Below, in pieces: positions 56,707-64,000 of a stretch of 64,000 nt of DNA. The DNA is taken from contig NZ_JAATJL010000001.1 of assembly GCF_011927905.1 (NCBI RefSeq), positions 3,410,001 through 3,474,000 on the forward strand, read 5' to 3'. Position 1 is the stretch's first letter; each line of letters begins with the position of its first letter. The notes under the pieces are model-generated. The model worked only from the letters and a program-made list of their open reading frames with translations, did not search any database and was not told the DNA's origin. The DNA is from Arthrobacter pigmenti (GTDB taxonomy: Bacteria > Actinomycetota > Actinomycetes > Actinomycetales > Micrococcaceae). The position numbers and the translations under genes are program-made.

Positions 56707-57978
56707 CTACAGCGCGGGGGCGGCTTCGAACTGCTCGACGGCGGTGCGGTAGCTTTGCGCGGTGAACAGCGCCGTGCGCTGCCAGCCGAAAGCCAGGGAA
56801 TGCACGGCGGCGCTTGTGCCGAGCGTCCGACGCATGCCGGCGTCGTCGTGCAGTGCTTCCAGGGCCGCTGACCAGAGCGCCGCGCCGTGCCCATCCACGA
56901 GGATTCCCGTGCGCCCGTTGCTGATGGCCTGCGGAAGGCCGCCGACGTTCGCGGCCAGAACCGGTGTGCCGCAGGCCTGCGCTTCGAGGGCCACGAGGCC
57001 AAAGGACTCGCTGTAGGACGGCATGGCCACGACGTCGGCCGCGCGGAACCAGTGCGCGAGTTGCCGCGGCAGCACCGGCGGGTAAAGGCGTACGGCGTCC
57101 TGCAGGCCGAGGCGGTTGATCAGCGGCTGCAGTTCGAGCGCTTCTGGCCCGCTGCCGGAGCCGATGATGCTCACCTGCAGCGGAATGTCCGGACGCCGTG
57201 CGAGCAGATCGGCAGCCGCCTCAACGAGAACGTGCGGGCCCTTGAGCTTCTGGATGCGTCCGGCGAATACAACATGGAACGTGTCCTCGCTGAAGCCGAG
57301 CTTCCGGCGGGATCCGGCGCGGTCCGTGGCGTTGAACGTATCTAGATCCACGCCGGGAGCGACGATGTCCACGCGTTCAGCGGCAGCTCCATAGAGCGAC
57401 TCCAGTTCCGCCGCCTCCGTGCTGGTGTTGGCGATCAGCCGGGCAGCGCCGTTGACGATTTCCTGCTCACCGTCGACCCGCGTCTGAGGTTCCGGCACGC
57501 CGCCGGCGTGAAGGCGCAGGTTCTTGACCTTTGCCATGGTGTGCATCGAATGCACGAGCGGCAGGTTCAGCGCTTGGGCGACCGTGAGCCCCACAATCCC
57601 CGACACCCAGTAGTGGGAATGAATAATGTCGAAGTGTCCGTCGGCGAGGAGATCGGTGACGTCGGCAATAGCGTCAGCGATGTCGTCCGAAAGTTCCGGT
57701 AGCACTTCCTTCGGCACTTTGCGGGTTGGGCCGGCAACAATGTGGCGGACTATCACGCCCGGGCCCAGTTCCTCGGTGTGCGGTTGGTCATCAGCTGCGG
57801 CACGGGTAAAGACTTCGACGGCGATACCCACCTTGGCCAACTCCAGCGCGACCGAGCGCACATAGACATTCATTCCACCGGCGTCGCCGCCGCCGGGCTG
57901 ATCGAAGGGGGACGTGTGGAGCGAGAGCATCGCCACACGCTTCACGGGGGTCACGTCCACTCCCTTCAGTTCGGTCAA
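56707..57978 (-). CDS. mshA: D-inositol-3-phosphate glycosyltransferase (mycothiol synthesis)
   Basis: The 423-residue GT4 enzyme has LHTSPFDQPGGGDAGGMNVYVRSVALELAK, HSHYWVSGIVG, VFAGRIQKLKGPHVLVEA and the EX7E element SYSESFGLVALEAQACG. It transfers GlcNAc from UDP-GlcNAc to inositol-3-phosphate, the first mycothiol step. Inositol-3-phosphate comes from Ino1, encoded in the same window. The N-terminal MTELKGVDVTPVK is longer than usual; a later start is possible. Confidence 0.93.
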   Translation of the reverse strand: MTELKGVDVTPVKRVAMLSLHTSPFDQPGGGDAGGMNVYVRSVALELAKVGIAVEVFTRAAADDQPHTEELGPGVIVRHIVAGPTRKVPKEVLPELSDDIADAIADVTDLLADGHFDIIHSHYWVSGIVGLTVAQALNLPLVHSMHTMAKVKNLRLHAGGVPEPQTRVDGEQEIVNGAARLIANTSTEAAELESLYGAAAERVDIVAPGVDLDTFNATDRAGSRRKLGFSEDTFHVVFAGRIQKLKGPHVLVEAAADLLARRPDIPLQVSIIGSGSGPEALELQPLINRLGLQDAVRLYPPVLPRQLAHWFRAADVVAMPSYSESFGLVALEAQACGTPVLAANVGGLPQAISNGRTGILVDGHGAALWSAALEALHDDAGMRRTLGTSAAVHSLAFGWQRTALFTAQSYRTAVEQFEAAPAL

Positions 57979-58090
57979 GAGGTTTATGGATACTCGTTCT
58001 TAACCGGGTCGATAACCACGATTGACCATATAACGTCCAGAGGGAGCGCCACATTCCGCCAGCCGGGGCTAACCGTCCCCGTTAAAGGCG

Positions 58091-58118
58091 GAAGCCCGCG
58101 CTGGGAAGCGCGGGCTTC
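58091..58118. terminator. 12-bp hairpin between the small unknown gene and mshA
   Basis: GAAGCCCGCGCT (58091-58102) and AGCGCGGGCTTC (58107-58118) are perfectly complementary around GGGA. It lies about 90 bases after the stop of the minus-strand gene at 58207 and upstream of mshA, insulating both. Confidence 0.75.
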
Positions 58119-58206
58119 TCTGGTGGTGGGCGTGATGACTTGCATCAGGTCCTCCTTCGCGGTTGATAGTGTGCGGCTCATTTCGAACGCCGCGTGAACT
58201 TGCCTG

Positions 58207-58521
58207 CTACTTAATGAACAGGTGGTGTTGTGGCAAGGCGTACGACTGGGCGTTGTCCCAGGCACTATCGACGCGTGATTCCTGTATTCGCTTCCAGAAG
58301 GAAACGCTGTCCCGGAGTTTCTTGATCATTGTGTGCACCTCCTCTCGCTGCATGAAGTCAGGCATCACCGCTGCAGGATCGACGGGCTCCGTTACGGTCC
58401 CGTCGAGGCGAGTGAGGTTGCCGGACATGATGAATTCCCCCCGCGAACGCGGCTGTGCATCGACCTGTGTCGTGGTGCGCTCGGTGGAAATGGGGGCGGA
58501 AAGTACCTGTGAAGCAGGCAT
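58207..58521 (-). CDS. Small soluble protein of unknown function
   Basis: ATG 58521 has AGGAG in ideal position and gives 104 residues. A second start, ATG 58428, with GGGGGG eight bases upstream, gives the 73-residue MSGNLTRLDGTVTEPVDPAAV... The C-terminal part (FMQREEVHTMIKKLRDSVSFWKRIQESRVDSAWDNAQSYALPQHHLFIK) is helical and cysteine-free. I do not recognise the family. Two strong ribosome sites raise the possibility of two isoforms. The leader upstream contains a terminator-like hairpin. Confidence 0.5.
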   Translation of the reverse strand: MPASQVLSAPISTERTTTQVDAQPRSRGEFIMSGNLTRLDGTVTEPVDPAAVMPDFMQREEVHTMIKKLRDSVSFWKRIQESRVDSAWDNAQSYALPQHHLFIK

Positions 58522-58552
58522 GGATATCTCCTGGGATTGTGTTGATGGGTTG

Positions 58553-58617
58553 AAAAAACGCCGGGTGTGACCCGGAGATTTGTACGCAGGGCGCACAAAT
58601 AAGAGGCGAATCCGCCT
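58553..58617 (-). promoter_or_regulatory. Structured leader with intrinsic terminator (candidate attenuator or small RNA)
   Basis: Read on the minus strand, three hairpins follow each other: AGGCG/CGCCT (58617-58604), a 10-bp stem ATTTGTGCGC-CCT-GCGTACAAAT, split as two arms (58600-58578), and CCGGGT-CAC-ACCCGG (58575-58561). Two bases after the last stem come six T residues (58558-58553). The terminator ends about 30 bases before the first start of the small gene, suggesting attenuation or a stand-alone RNA ending here. Confidence 0.5.
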
Positions 58618-58989
58618 GGCACACAATGGGTGAAAGAGAGACTTCTCCCGAAGGAACTCTAGAGAGGAAGTGTCAGATTCAGCAGGAAATCAATGCGCGG
58701 AGCTGTTAATGTACAGCGATGACGGAGGCTGGGCGGGTTCGCGCGGCCATCTTGCCGCCAAGGAAATTAATCACCAATCCCACCTCCGTTTCTGTCTAGC
58801 GCTTACCTGGACCGTGCAAATTGGGTTATCCCAATGGCACAAATCAAAACTACCCCACGAACAGCTGCTTCGCCTAGCCGATTCTCAAAATTTCCTGAGA
58901 AATCTTCTGGGCCGGGAATATCGTCCTTCCGAAGGACCGAAATCCAAAGCACATCCGGCTACTCTTGCTGGATTCGAGGAGGAAGAACA
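58618..58989. other. Intergenic region without a recognisable gene
   Basis: An open frame on the plus strand from 58670 to 58993 has atypical codon use and no homologous pattern and is not called. Two palindromes are present: ATTGGG-TTAT-CCCAAT (58820-58835) and GTCCTTC-C-GAAGGAC (58922-58936). Either could regulate the DUF418 gene that follows. Base composition is visibly lower in GC than the surroundings. Confidence 0.5.
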
Positions 58990-60156
58990 GTGAGCTTACA
59001 GAGGCTTCAGGAGCTCGACGCGCTGCGCAGCTTTGCCCTCGCGGGAATCCTGCTGGTCAATATCTGGTACTTCGCGGATCCGTTGACTCTCGGCGGCGGA
59101 ATCAGTCCGGACCACAGTTCCGCGGCGGACCTCGCAGTGCGCTTCACCGTCGCGGCTCTCTTCGAGGCCAAGTTCTACCTGCTCTTTTCATTCCTCTTCG
59201 GATACAGCTTCGTGCTGCAATGGCGCAGCGCCGCGGAAGCCGGTGCGTCCGCCACCCACCGCACGCTCCGCCGTCTTACCGCACTGCTTGTTCTGGGCCT
59301 GGCCCACGGCCTGCTGTTGTTCTTCGGCGACATTCTTCTGACGTATGCGCTGATGGGACTGATCCTGCTGGCCACGCGCGCCATCCGACCCTCGGCAGCG
59401 GTGGTGACGGCAAGCGTATTGATCGGAGTCATCGGCTCGATAATCCTGCTCATTGGTGCGGTGGTGGCCGTTGCACCGTACGGTATCCCGCCCCTGGAGC
59501 AGGTTGTCCCACCGGATACCTTTACCCAGGACGCCGGCTCAGCCCTCGCAGCCAACGCCGCCACCTTCCTCGCCACCGTGCCCACCGTGGTCTTCTTCCA
59601 GGGACCGCTCTCCCTCGCCATGTTCTACCTCGGCGTGGCCGCCGGAAAGGTGCGCCTCCTGGAGCGTGTTCCATCCGTCAAAAAGCTGACGACGACGGCG
59701 GCCACCTGCCTTCCAGTGGGCCTCGCCGCAGGCGTCCTCCAGGCGTATCTGGTCGCCTACGTTGACCGGGACCGGTTCAGCATCCTTGCCGGGGGTATCT
59801 CCACACTCACGGCGCCGCTTCTGACAACCGGGTATGTCTGTCTGCTCCTGCTCTTCTTTCGCTCACCTGCAGGTGCGCGGCTGAGAAATCTCCTTGCGCC
59901 GGCAGGGCGCATGGCCCTCACGAACTACCTGATGCAGTCAGTGGTCATGGCGCTGATCTTCACCGGCTACGGGCTTGCCCTTTCCAACCAACTGCCGGCG
60001 GCCGCTGTGGCGGGCGTCGCCGTCGTTATTTTCTTCACGCAACTGGTACTCAGCCGTCTGTGGCTCCACCGTTTCCGTCAGGGGCCGGTTGAGTGGCTGC
60101 TGCGCCGCGTCACTTACTGGAAAACGACGCCGGTTAGAGGTTCCAGCGCAGGATAG
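58990..60156 (+). CDS. DUF418 domain membrane protein
   Basis: GTG 58990 has AGGAGGAAG upstream and gives 388 residues, normal for the family. It starts LQELDALRSFALAGILLVNIWYF, the DUF418/YeiB signature, has about ten membrane segments, and ends with the conserved AGRMALTNYLMQSVVMALIF...GPVEWLLRRVTYW. The role is unknown; some relatives are suggested transporters or acyltransferase-like. It overlaps the convergent phosphatase gene by 23 bases. Confidence 0.8.
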   Translation: MSLQRLQELDALRSFALAGILLVNIWYFADPLTLGGGISPDHSSAADLAVRFTVAALFEAKFYLLFSFLFGYSFVLQWRSAAEAGASATHRTLRRLTALLVLGLAHGLLLFFGDILLTYALMGLILLATRAIRPSAAVVTASVLIGVIGSIILLIGAVVAVAPYGIPPLEQVVPPDTFTQDAGSALAANAATFLATVPTVVFFQGPLSLAMFYLGVAAGKVRLLERVPSVKKLTTTAATCLPVGLAAGVLQAYLVAYVDRDRFSILAGGISTLTAPLLTTGYVCLLLLFFRSPAGARLRNLLAPAGRMALTNYLMQSVVMALIFTGYGLALSNQLPAAAVAGVAVVIFFTQLVLSRLWLHRFRQGPVEWLLRRVTYWKTTPVRGSSAG

Positions 60157-60781
60157 CGGGGGTGCGTTTGTCCCAGCCCAGCGCACAGACCGCCGCCGTC
60201 CCGAGGATGAACCGGCGCCCTTCCATTGCGTTGAACTCGAGCCACCTCGCGGTGAGAACCCGGAGGAAGTGGCCGTGCGCCACAAGCAGGGCATGGCGGA
60301 CCGGCGTTGCATCCGGATCCGGGTCAGCGGGCGTGCCGCAACCCGCCTGGACCCGTGCGATCACCCTGTCCGCTCGGGCTGCAACCTGATCGATGGTTTC
60401 GCCGTTCGGCACTCCGTGCTGCCAGATCAGGTAGCCGGGATTCTCCTGGCGAACCAGGGCGCTGTTGCGGCCCTCATTGTCTCCGTAGTCCCATTCGTGG
60501 GCGTAGGGCAGGGTTTCCGCATCAGGGTAACCGGCAAGCTCGGCCGTGCGGCGTGCACGCTGCAGCGGCGACGTGAGCACCAGGTCAAACTCAACGCCCG
60601 TAAGCCTCGCGGCGGCATCGCGCGCCTGCTGTTCACCAATCGGGGTCAGCGGCAGGTCGGTGAGTCCCGTGTAATTGCCGTCGCGGGACCATTCGGTTTC
60701 ACCGTGGCGGAGGAGCCAGAGCTGCGGCAACGGTGTCCCCGCCGCGGTGAGGTCCGCAGCGGCTGTACCCGACTGGCTCAC
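60134..60781 (-). CDS. Histidine phosphatase (phosphoglycerate-mutase-like)
   Basis: The 215-residue protein has the LWLLRHGETEWSRDGNYTGLTDLPLTPIGEQQARD motif with the phosphoacceptor His, FDLVLTSPLQRARRTAEL and LLVAHGHFLRVLTARWL with the second His. It belongs to the PhoE/GpmB-like acid phosphatase branch; the substrate is unknown. The ATG overlaps the cca stop, so the two genes are coupled. Confidence 0.88.
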   Translation of the reverse strand: MSQSGTAAADLTAAGTPLPQLWLLRHGETEWSRDGNYTGLTDLPLTPIGEQQARDAAARLTGVEFDLVLTSPLQRARRTAELAGYPDAETLPYAHEWDYGDNEGRNSALVRQENPGYLIWQHGVPNGETIDQVAARADRVIARVQAGCGTPADPDPDATPVRHALLVAHGHFLRVLTARWLEFNAMEGRRFILGTAAVCALGWDKRTPAILRWNL

Positions 60782-62226
60782 GAAGCATCTCCCTCAGCCG
60801 ATTCGGGCTGCTCACTCCACCAGGTGCGCAATTTAGTCTCCGCTTCCTCGGGCGTGTGCGGCCCGTGTTCCATCCGTTCCTCCAGGAGGTAACGGTAAGC
60901 CCGTCCGACCACCGGCCCGGGTTTGATCCCCAGGAGGGCCATGATGCGTTCCCCGTCCAGGTCCGGCCGGATCGACGCGAGTTCTTCCTGCTCGGCGAGC
61001 GCGCTGATGCGGGACTCGAGGTCGTCATAGGCGAAGGCCAGCCGCTCGGCCTTGCGGCGGTTGCGTGTGGTGACGTCCGAGCGCGTGAGGCGGTGCAGCC
61101 GCTCAAGCAGGGGGCCGGCGTCGTTGACGTAACGGCGGACCGCCGAATCCGTCCAACCCGCCTCGCCGTAGCCGTAGAAGCGCATGTGGAGCTCGACCAG
61201 GCGGGCAACGGCCTTGATCGTGTCGTTGTCGAAGCGCAGTGCCTTCATCCGCTTCGCCGTGAGCTTGGCCCCGACAACGTCGTGGTGCCGGAAACTCACC
61301 GCGCCGCTAGGTTCGAATTTGCGCGTGCCCGGCTTGCCGACGTCGTGCATCAGCGCCGCGAACCGCAGGACGAAGTCGGGAGCCGGCACCGCGCCGTCGT
61401 CGTCCGTCTCCAGCTCGCATGCCTGCTCCAGCACGGTAAGGGAGTGCTGGTAGACGTCCTTGTGGCGGTGGTGCTCGTCGGTCTCGAGGCACAACGCGGG
61501 CACCTCGGGCAGCACATGGTCGGCGAGCCCCGTTTCCACCATCAGGTCGATCCCACGCCGGGGCTGAGAGCCGTTGATGAGCTTGGTCAGCTCATCGCGG
61601 ACGCGCTCGGCGGAGATAATGGTGATGCGTTCCGCCATCGCCGTCATTGCCTCGCGCACCTCCGGCGCCACCTCGACCCCCAGCTGGGAGGCGAAGCGGG
61701 CGGCGCGCATCATGCGCAGCGGGTCATCAGAGAACGACGACGACGGCGTCCCGGGTGTGCGCAGTACACCGGCGTGGAGGTCTTTCACCCCACCGTAGGG
61801 GTCAACGAGCTCCATCGAAGGAAGACGCAGCGCCATCGCGTTGATGGTGAAGTCACGCCGGAAGAGATCGTCCTCCAGGCTGTCCCCGAAAGCGACCACC
61901 GGTTTACGCGAGGACGGGTCATAGGCTTCCGCGCGGTAGGTGGTTACTTCGATCGTGAAGGATCCCTTGCGCAGGCCGATGGTTCCGAACTCTCGTCCGA
62001 TTTCCCAGAACCCGTCCGCCCACTTCCTGGTGATCGCGATTGTCCTGTCAGGGTCCGCGTCGGTTGTGAAATCGAGGTCCGGCGAGGTGCGGCCAAGGAA
62101 CAGGTCCCGGACCGGCCCTCCCACCAGGGAAAGTTCGGAGTTCGCGTCAGCGAAGAGCTGTCCAAGCTCATTGACCACCGCGGGAAGAGGGGCGGTCAGG
62201 GGGGAATCTTGCAAAAGGCGCTCCAT
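60778..62226 (-). CDS. cca: CCA tRNA nucleotidyltransferase
   Basis: The 482-residue protein has the nucleotidyltransferase head (SLVGGPVRDLFLGRTSPDLDFTTDADPDRTI), the RRDFTINAMALRLPS motif and an HD domain (RFAALMHDVGKPGTR ... FRHHDVVGAKLTAKRMKAL). It adds or repairs the CCA end of tRNAs. The order cca - NUDIX - murJ, with cca divergent, is conserved in actinobacteria near the replication origin. Confidence 0.95.
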   Translation of the reverse strand: MERLLQDSPLTAPLPAVVNELGQLFADANSELSLVGGPVRDLFLGRTSPDLDFTTDADPDRTIAITRKWADGFWEIGREFGTIGLRKGSFTIEVTTYRAEAYDPSSRKPVVAFGDSLEDDLFRRDFTINAMALRLPSMELVDPYGGVKDLHAGVLRTPGTPSSSFSDDPLRMMRAARFASQLGVEVAPEVREAMTAMAERITIISAERVRDELTKLINGSQPRRGIDLMVETGLADHVLPEVPALCLETDEHHRHKDVYQHSLTVLEQACELETDDDGAVPAPDFVLRFAALMHDVGKPGTRKFEPSGAVSFRHHDVVGAKLTAKRMKALRFDNDTIKAVARLVELHMRFYGYGEAGWTDSAVRRYVNDAGPLLERLHRLTRSDVTTRNRRKAERLAFAYDDLESRISALAEQEELASIRPDLDGERIMALLGIKPGPVVGRAYRYLLEERMEHGPHTPEEAETKLRTWWSEQPESAEGDAS

Positions 62227-62407
62227 AGTTCTTTAAGCGTGCCAGAGATCGGGTGAAACACCATTACGGGAGATCTGCTCCCTGGACGGTTGCCCTCGGG
62301 CGCCGGTTCGAGCCTTCAATCGGGGGGACATATTCCTCAACACGCCGACGGTTTGCCATGGTGGCGCCGATGCCGTGGCCGGGTCATCATGGCGTTGGAA
62401 AGGTCGT

Positions 62408-62413
62408 TAGAGT
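62408..62413 (+). promoter_or_regulatory. -10 element of the NUDIX gene, leaderless start
   Basis: TAGAGT lies six bases before the ATG at 62420, placing the expected transcription start on the start codon. A GGGG immediately before the ATG could alternatively act as a weak ribosome site. Confidence 0.4.
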
Positions 62414-62419
62414 GGGGAT

Positions 62420-62950
62420 ATGGACCGTCCCGTTCCAAGCGCACCCAAGCGCACCCCATTGACAGCGTCAATGGGCAGAACAGGCGCGCCCCTAATCCAC
62501 CAGGCACTGCCTACCGTCGAGGAAGTATCGGCCGGCGGGATTGTTGTCGATGCGTCCACCGACCTGCTCAACGTCGCAATCATCGCCCGCCTCAACCGTG
62601 GCGGCCGGCTCGAGTGGTGCCTGCCCAAGGGTCATCCGGAGAACCAGGAGAACAACGAGCAGGCGGCGGTCCGGGAAATCGAAGAAGAGACGGGTATCCG
62701 GGGGCGCGTCCTCGCAGCGTTGGGCAGCATTGACTACTGGTTCACCGTCAGCGGTCACCGCGTGCACAAAACCGTTCACCACTTCCTGCTCCTGTCTACC
62801 GGCGGGCACCTGACCATCGAGAACGATCCCGACCATGAGGCCGTGGACGTGGCCTGGGTTCCGCTGGCTGACCTGGGCCGGAAGCTGTCCTTCCCCAATG
62901 AACGCCGGATCGCGGATCTGGCACGGGAAGTGTTGCCGCAGTACCTGTAG
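62420..62950 (+). CDS. NUDIX hydrolase (MutT4-like position)
   Basis: The 176-residue protein has the Nudix box GHPENQENNEQAAVREIEEETGI, complete for metal binding. The N-terminal GGIVVDAST and the W-rich middle resemble actinobacterial homologues of M. tuberculosis MutT4, which sits between cca and murJ in the same order. It is probably involved in nucleotide or dinucleotide-polyphosphate hydrolysis. Confidence 0.88.
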   Translation: MDRPVPSAPKRTPLTASMGRTGAPLIHQALPTVEEVSAGGIVVDASTDLLNVAIIARLNRGGRLEWCLPKGHPENQENNEQAAVREIEEETGIRGRVLAALGSIDYWFTVSGHRVHKTVHHFLLLSTGGHLTIENDPDHEAVDVAWVPLADLGRKLSFPNERRIADLAREVLPQYL

Positions 62951-63013
62951 GGCTGGTTATGGAGCGCTCCGCCTAGCCTGAACGGAACCTGATCGGTGAG
63001 ACTATGAGGAACG

Positions 63014-64000
63014 ATGTCTGATACCAACACCGCCTCCATCCCTGTTCAGGACGCGGGCGTGCTGCCCCGCCGTCGTGATGCCCGGGCCGGTAACGTTCCC
63101 GCTGATTCCACCGCACGTTCCAGCGCGATCATGGCCGCTGGGACGCTCGTCTCCCGGATCCTGGGGCTTGTCCGGGTTGCGCTGCTCGCTACGGCAATCG
63201 GCACGGCCGGCGCGGTGTCAGACCTCTTTCCGGCCGCCAACAACCTGCCGACCTACATTTTCCTGATGATCGCCGGCGGCGTATTCAACGCCGTGCTGGT
63301 GCCGCAGATCATCCGTGCCAGCCAGCAGCCGGACCGCGGCTCGGACTACGTGAGCCGGCTGATGACGCTCTCCATGACCGTCCTGCTGATCCTTACTGTG
63401 CTGATCACCCTCGCCGCGCCTTTCGTGGCGGACCTGCTGACCAATGTGGACGGCGATGCCCTCGCATTGACCACCGTGTTCGCCTACTGGTGCCTGCCGC
63501 AGATCTTCTTCTACGGGATTTACTCGATTATCGGGCAGGTGCTGAACGCCAACGGGTCTTTCGGCCCGTACATGTGGGCACCGGTGGTCAACAACATCGT
63601 GTCCATCGGCTTCCTGATCGCGTTCATCGCCATGATGGGCGCGCAACGAACCGTCGGCCACACACCCGAATCCTGGACCCCGACGCACACGCTGCTCCTG
63701 GCAGGCGGGACCACCCTCGGAATCGTTGTGCAGGCCCTGGTGCTCATCATCCCGCTGCGCCGTCTCGGCCTGGGGCTGCGGCCGAAATTCGGCTGGCGCG
63801 GCGTCGGGCTGGGGCAAACCGGGCGTCTGGCATCCATCACGATCGTGACCATGCTGGTGGGCAACGGCCTTTACATGATCAATCAGTGGGTTGCGACCAT
63901 CGCCACGGATGCCCGCAGCGACCTGCCCGGTGATGCCTACATCGCGGGGCTCAGCAACCTGGACATCGGGACCCTGGTGTATGTCCTGCCGCACTCGGTG
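63014..64000 (+). CDS. murJ: Lipid II flippase MurJ (partial, runs off window)
   Basis: ATG 63014 with TGAGGA upstream starts a protein of which 329 residues are visible. RSSAIMAAGTLVSRILGLVRVALLATAIG is the MurJ/MviN N-terminal signature. AANNLPTYIFLMIAGGVFNAVLVPQIIRA and YSIIGQVLNANGSFGPYMWAPVVNNIVSI follow, and repeated membrane helices continue to the window end. It flips the cell-wall precursor lipid II outward. The 3' part lies outside the window. Confidence 0.93.
   Translation, partial: MSDTNTASIPVQDAGVLPRRRDARAGNVPADSTARSSAIMAAGTLVSRILGLVRVALLATAIGTAGAVSDLFPAANNLPTYIFLMIAGGVFNAVLVPQIIRASQQPDRGSDYVSRLMTLSMTVLLILTVLITLAAPFVADLLTNVDGDALALTTVFAYWCLPQIFFYGIYSIIGQVLNANGSFGPYMWAPVVNNIVSIGFLIAFIAMMGAQRTVGHTPESWTPTHTLLLAGGTTLGIVVQALVLIIPLRRLGLGLRPKFGWRGVGLGQTGRLASITIVTMLVGNGLYMINQWVATIATDARSDLPGDAYIAGLSNLDIGTLVYVLPHSV

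Noticed and set aside
58670..58993. 107-codon open frame before the DUF418 gene
   Set aside because: Atypical composition, no family resemblance, and it runs into the ribosome site and start of the real gene.
62300..62330. GGTTCGAGCC resembling a tRNA T-loop
   Set aside because: No matching acceptor, D or anticodon stems are found around it.

Overview
The window looks like chromosomal DNA of a high-GC Gram-positive bacterium, most likely an Arthrobacter-like member of the Micrococcaceae. Pointers are an inositol-1-phosphate synthase and the mycothiol glycosyltransferase MshA, the actinobacterial order cca - NUDIX - murJ at the right end, many GTG starts, apparently leaderless promoters, and a homoprotocatechuate dioxygenase whose metal ligands fall at the positions known for Arthrobacter MndD. 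This assignment is inferred; no rRNA or tRNA gene is present to confirm it.

Layout. 1-4.6 kb: a lipoprotein, a DrrAB-type ABC exporter and a PadR/HAAS membrane-protein pair. 4.6-13.2 kb: a homoprotocatechuate (3,4-dihydroxyphenylacetate) meta-cleavage cluster with a divergent flavin hydroxylase, a FAH-RraA fusion, GntR, HpaE, HpaD, HpaH and HpaI. 13.2-28.6 kb: mixed housekeeping and envelope genes, including an MFS transporter with a large operator, a large polytopic protein, ABC-F, a membrane-linked glycerophosphodiesterase, the RNA ligase RtcB behind a long structured leader, and a broken NmrA-like gene beside an AraC regulator. 28.6-34.9 kb: a tandem glycine riboswitch controlling gcvP-gcvT-sdaA-MTHFR-like, with no gcvH. 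35-41.7 kb: oxidoreductases and a tightly packed operon for a membrane glycosyltransferase, FemAB, a phytoene-desaturase-like flavoprotein and a NUDIX hydrolase. 41.8-49.2 kb: an agmatine/polyamine operon (permease, TetR, AguB, AguA) whose aguA is split by a 3.2-kb ISL3-type transposon carrying two passenger genes. 49.4-58 kb: ino1, a MerR regulator, kbl-tdh (threonine to glycine), fhs, a phosphatase and mshA. 58-64 kb: a small unknown gene behind a terminator-bearing leader, DUF418, a histidine phosphatase, cca, NUDIX and the start of murJ.

Genes that work together: kbl-tdh, gcvPT, sdaA, the MTHFR-like gene and fhs form a threonine/glycine/serine one-carbon theme. Ino1 and MshA, possibly with the adjacent phosphatase, supply early mycothiol steps.

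The most striking unexplained signal is the 12-mer ACGACGACGGCG. I found 24 exact copies, 12 in each orientation, read in several protein frames, with one inverted pair forming the terminator after rtcB. It behaves like a genome-wide DNA-level signal such as an uptake or recombination sequence. Other points worth attention are the precise transposon interruption of aguA, the rtcB leader, the attenuator-like leader at 58.55-58.62 kb, and the phosphatase beside mshA as a candidate for the unassigned mycothiol phosphatase.
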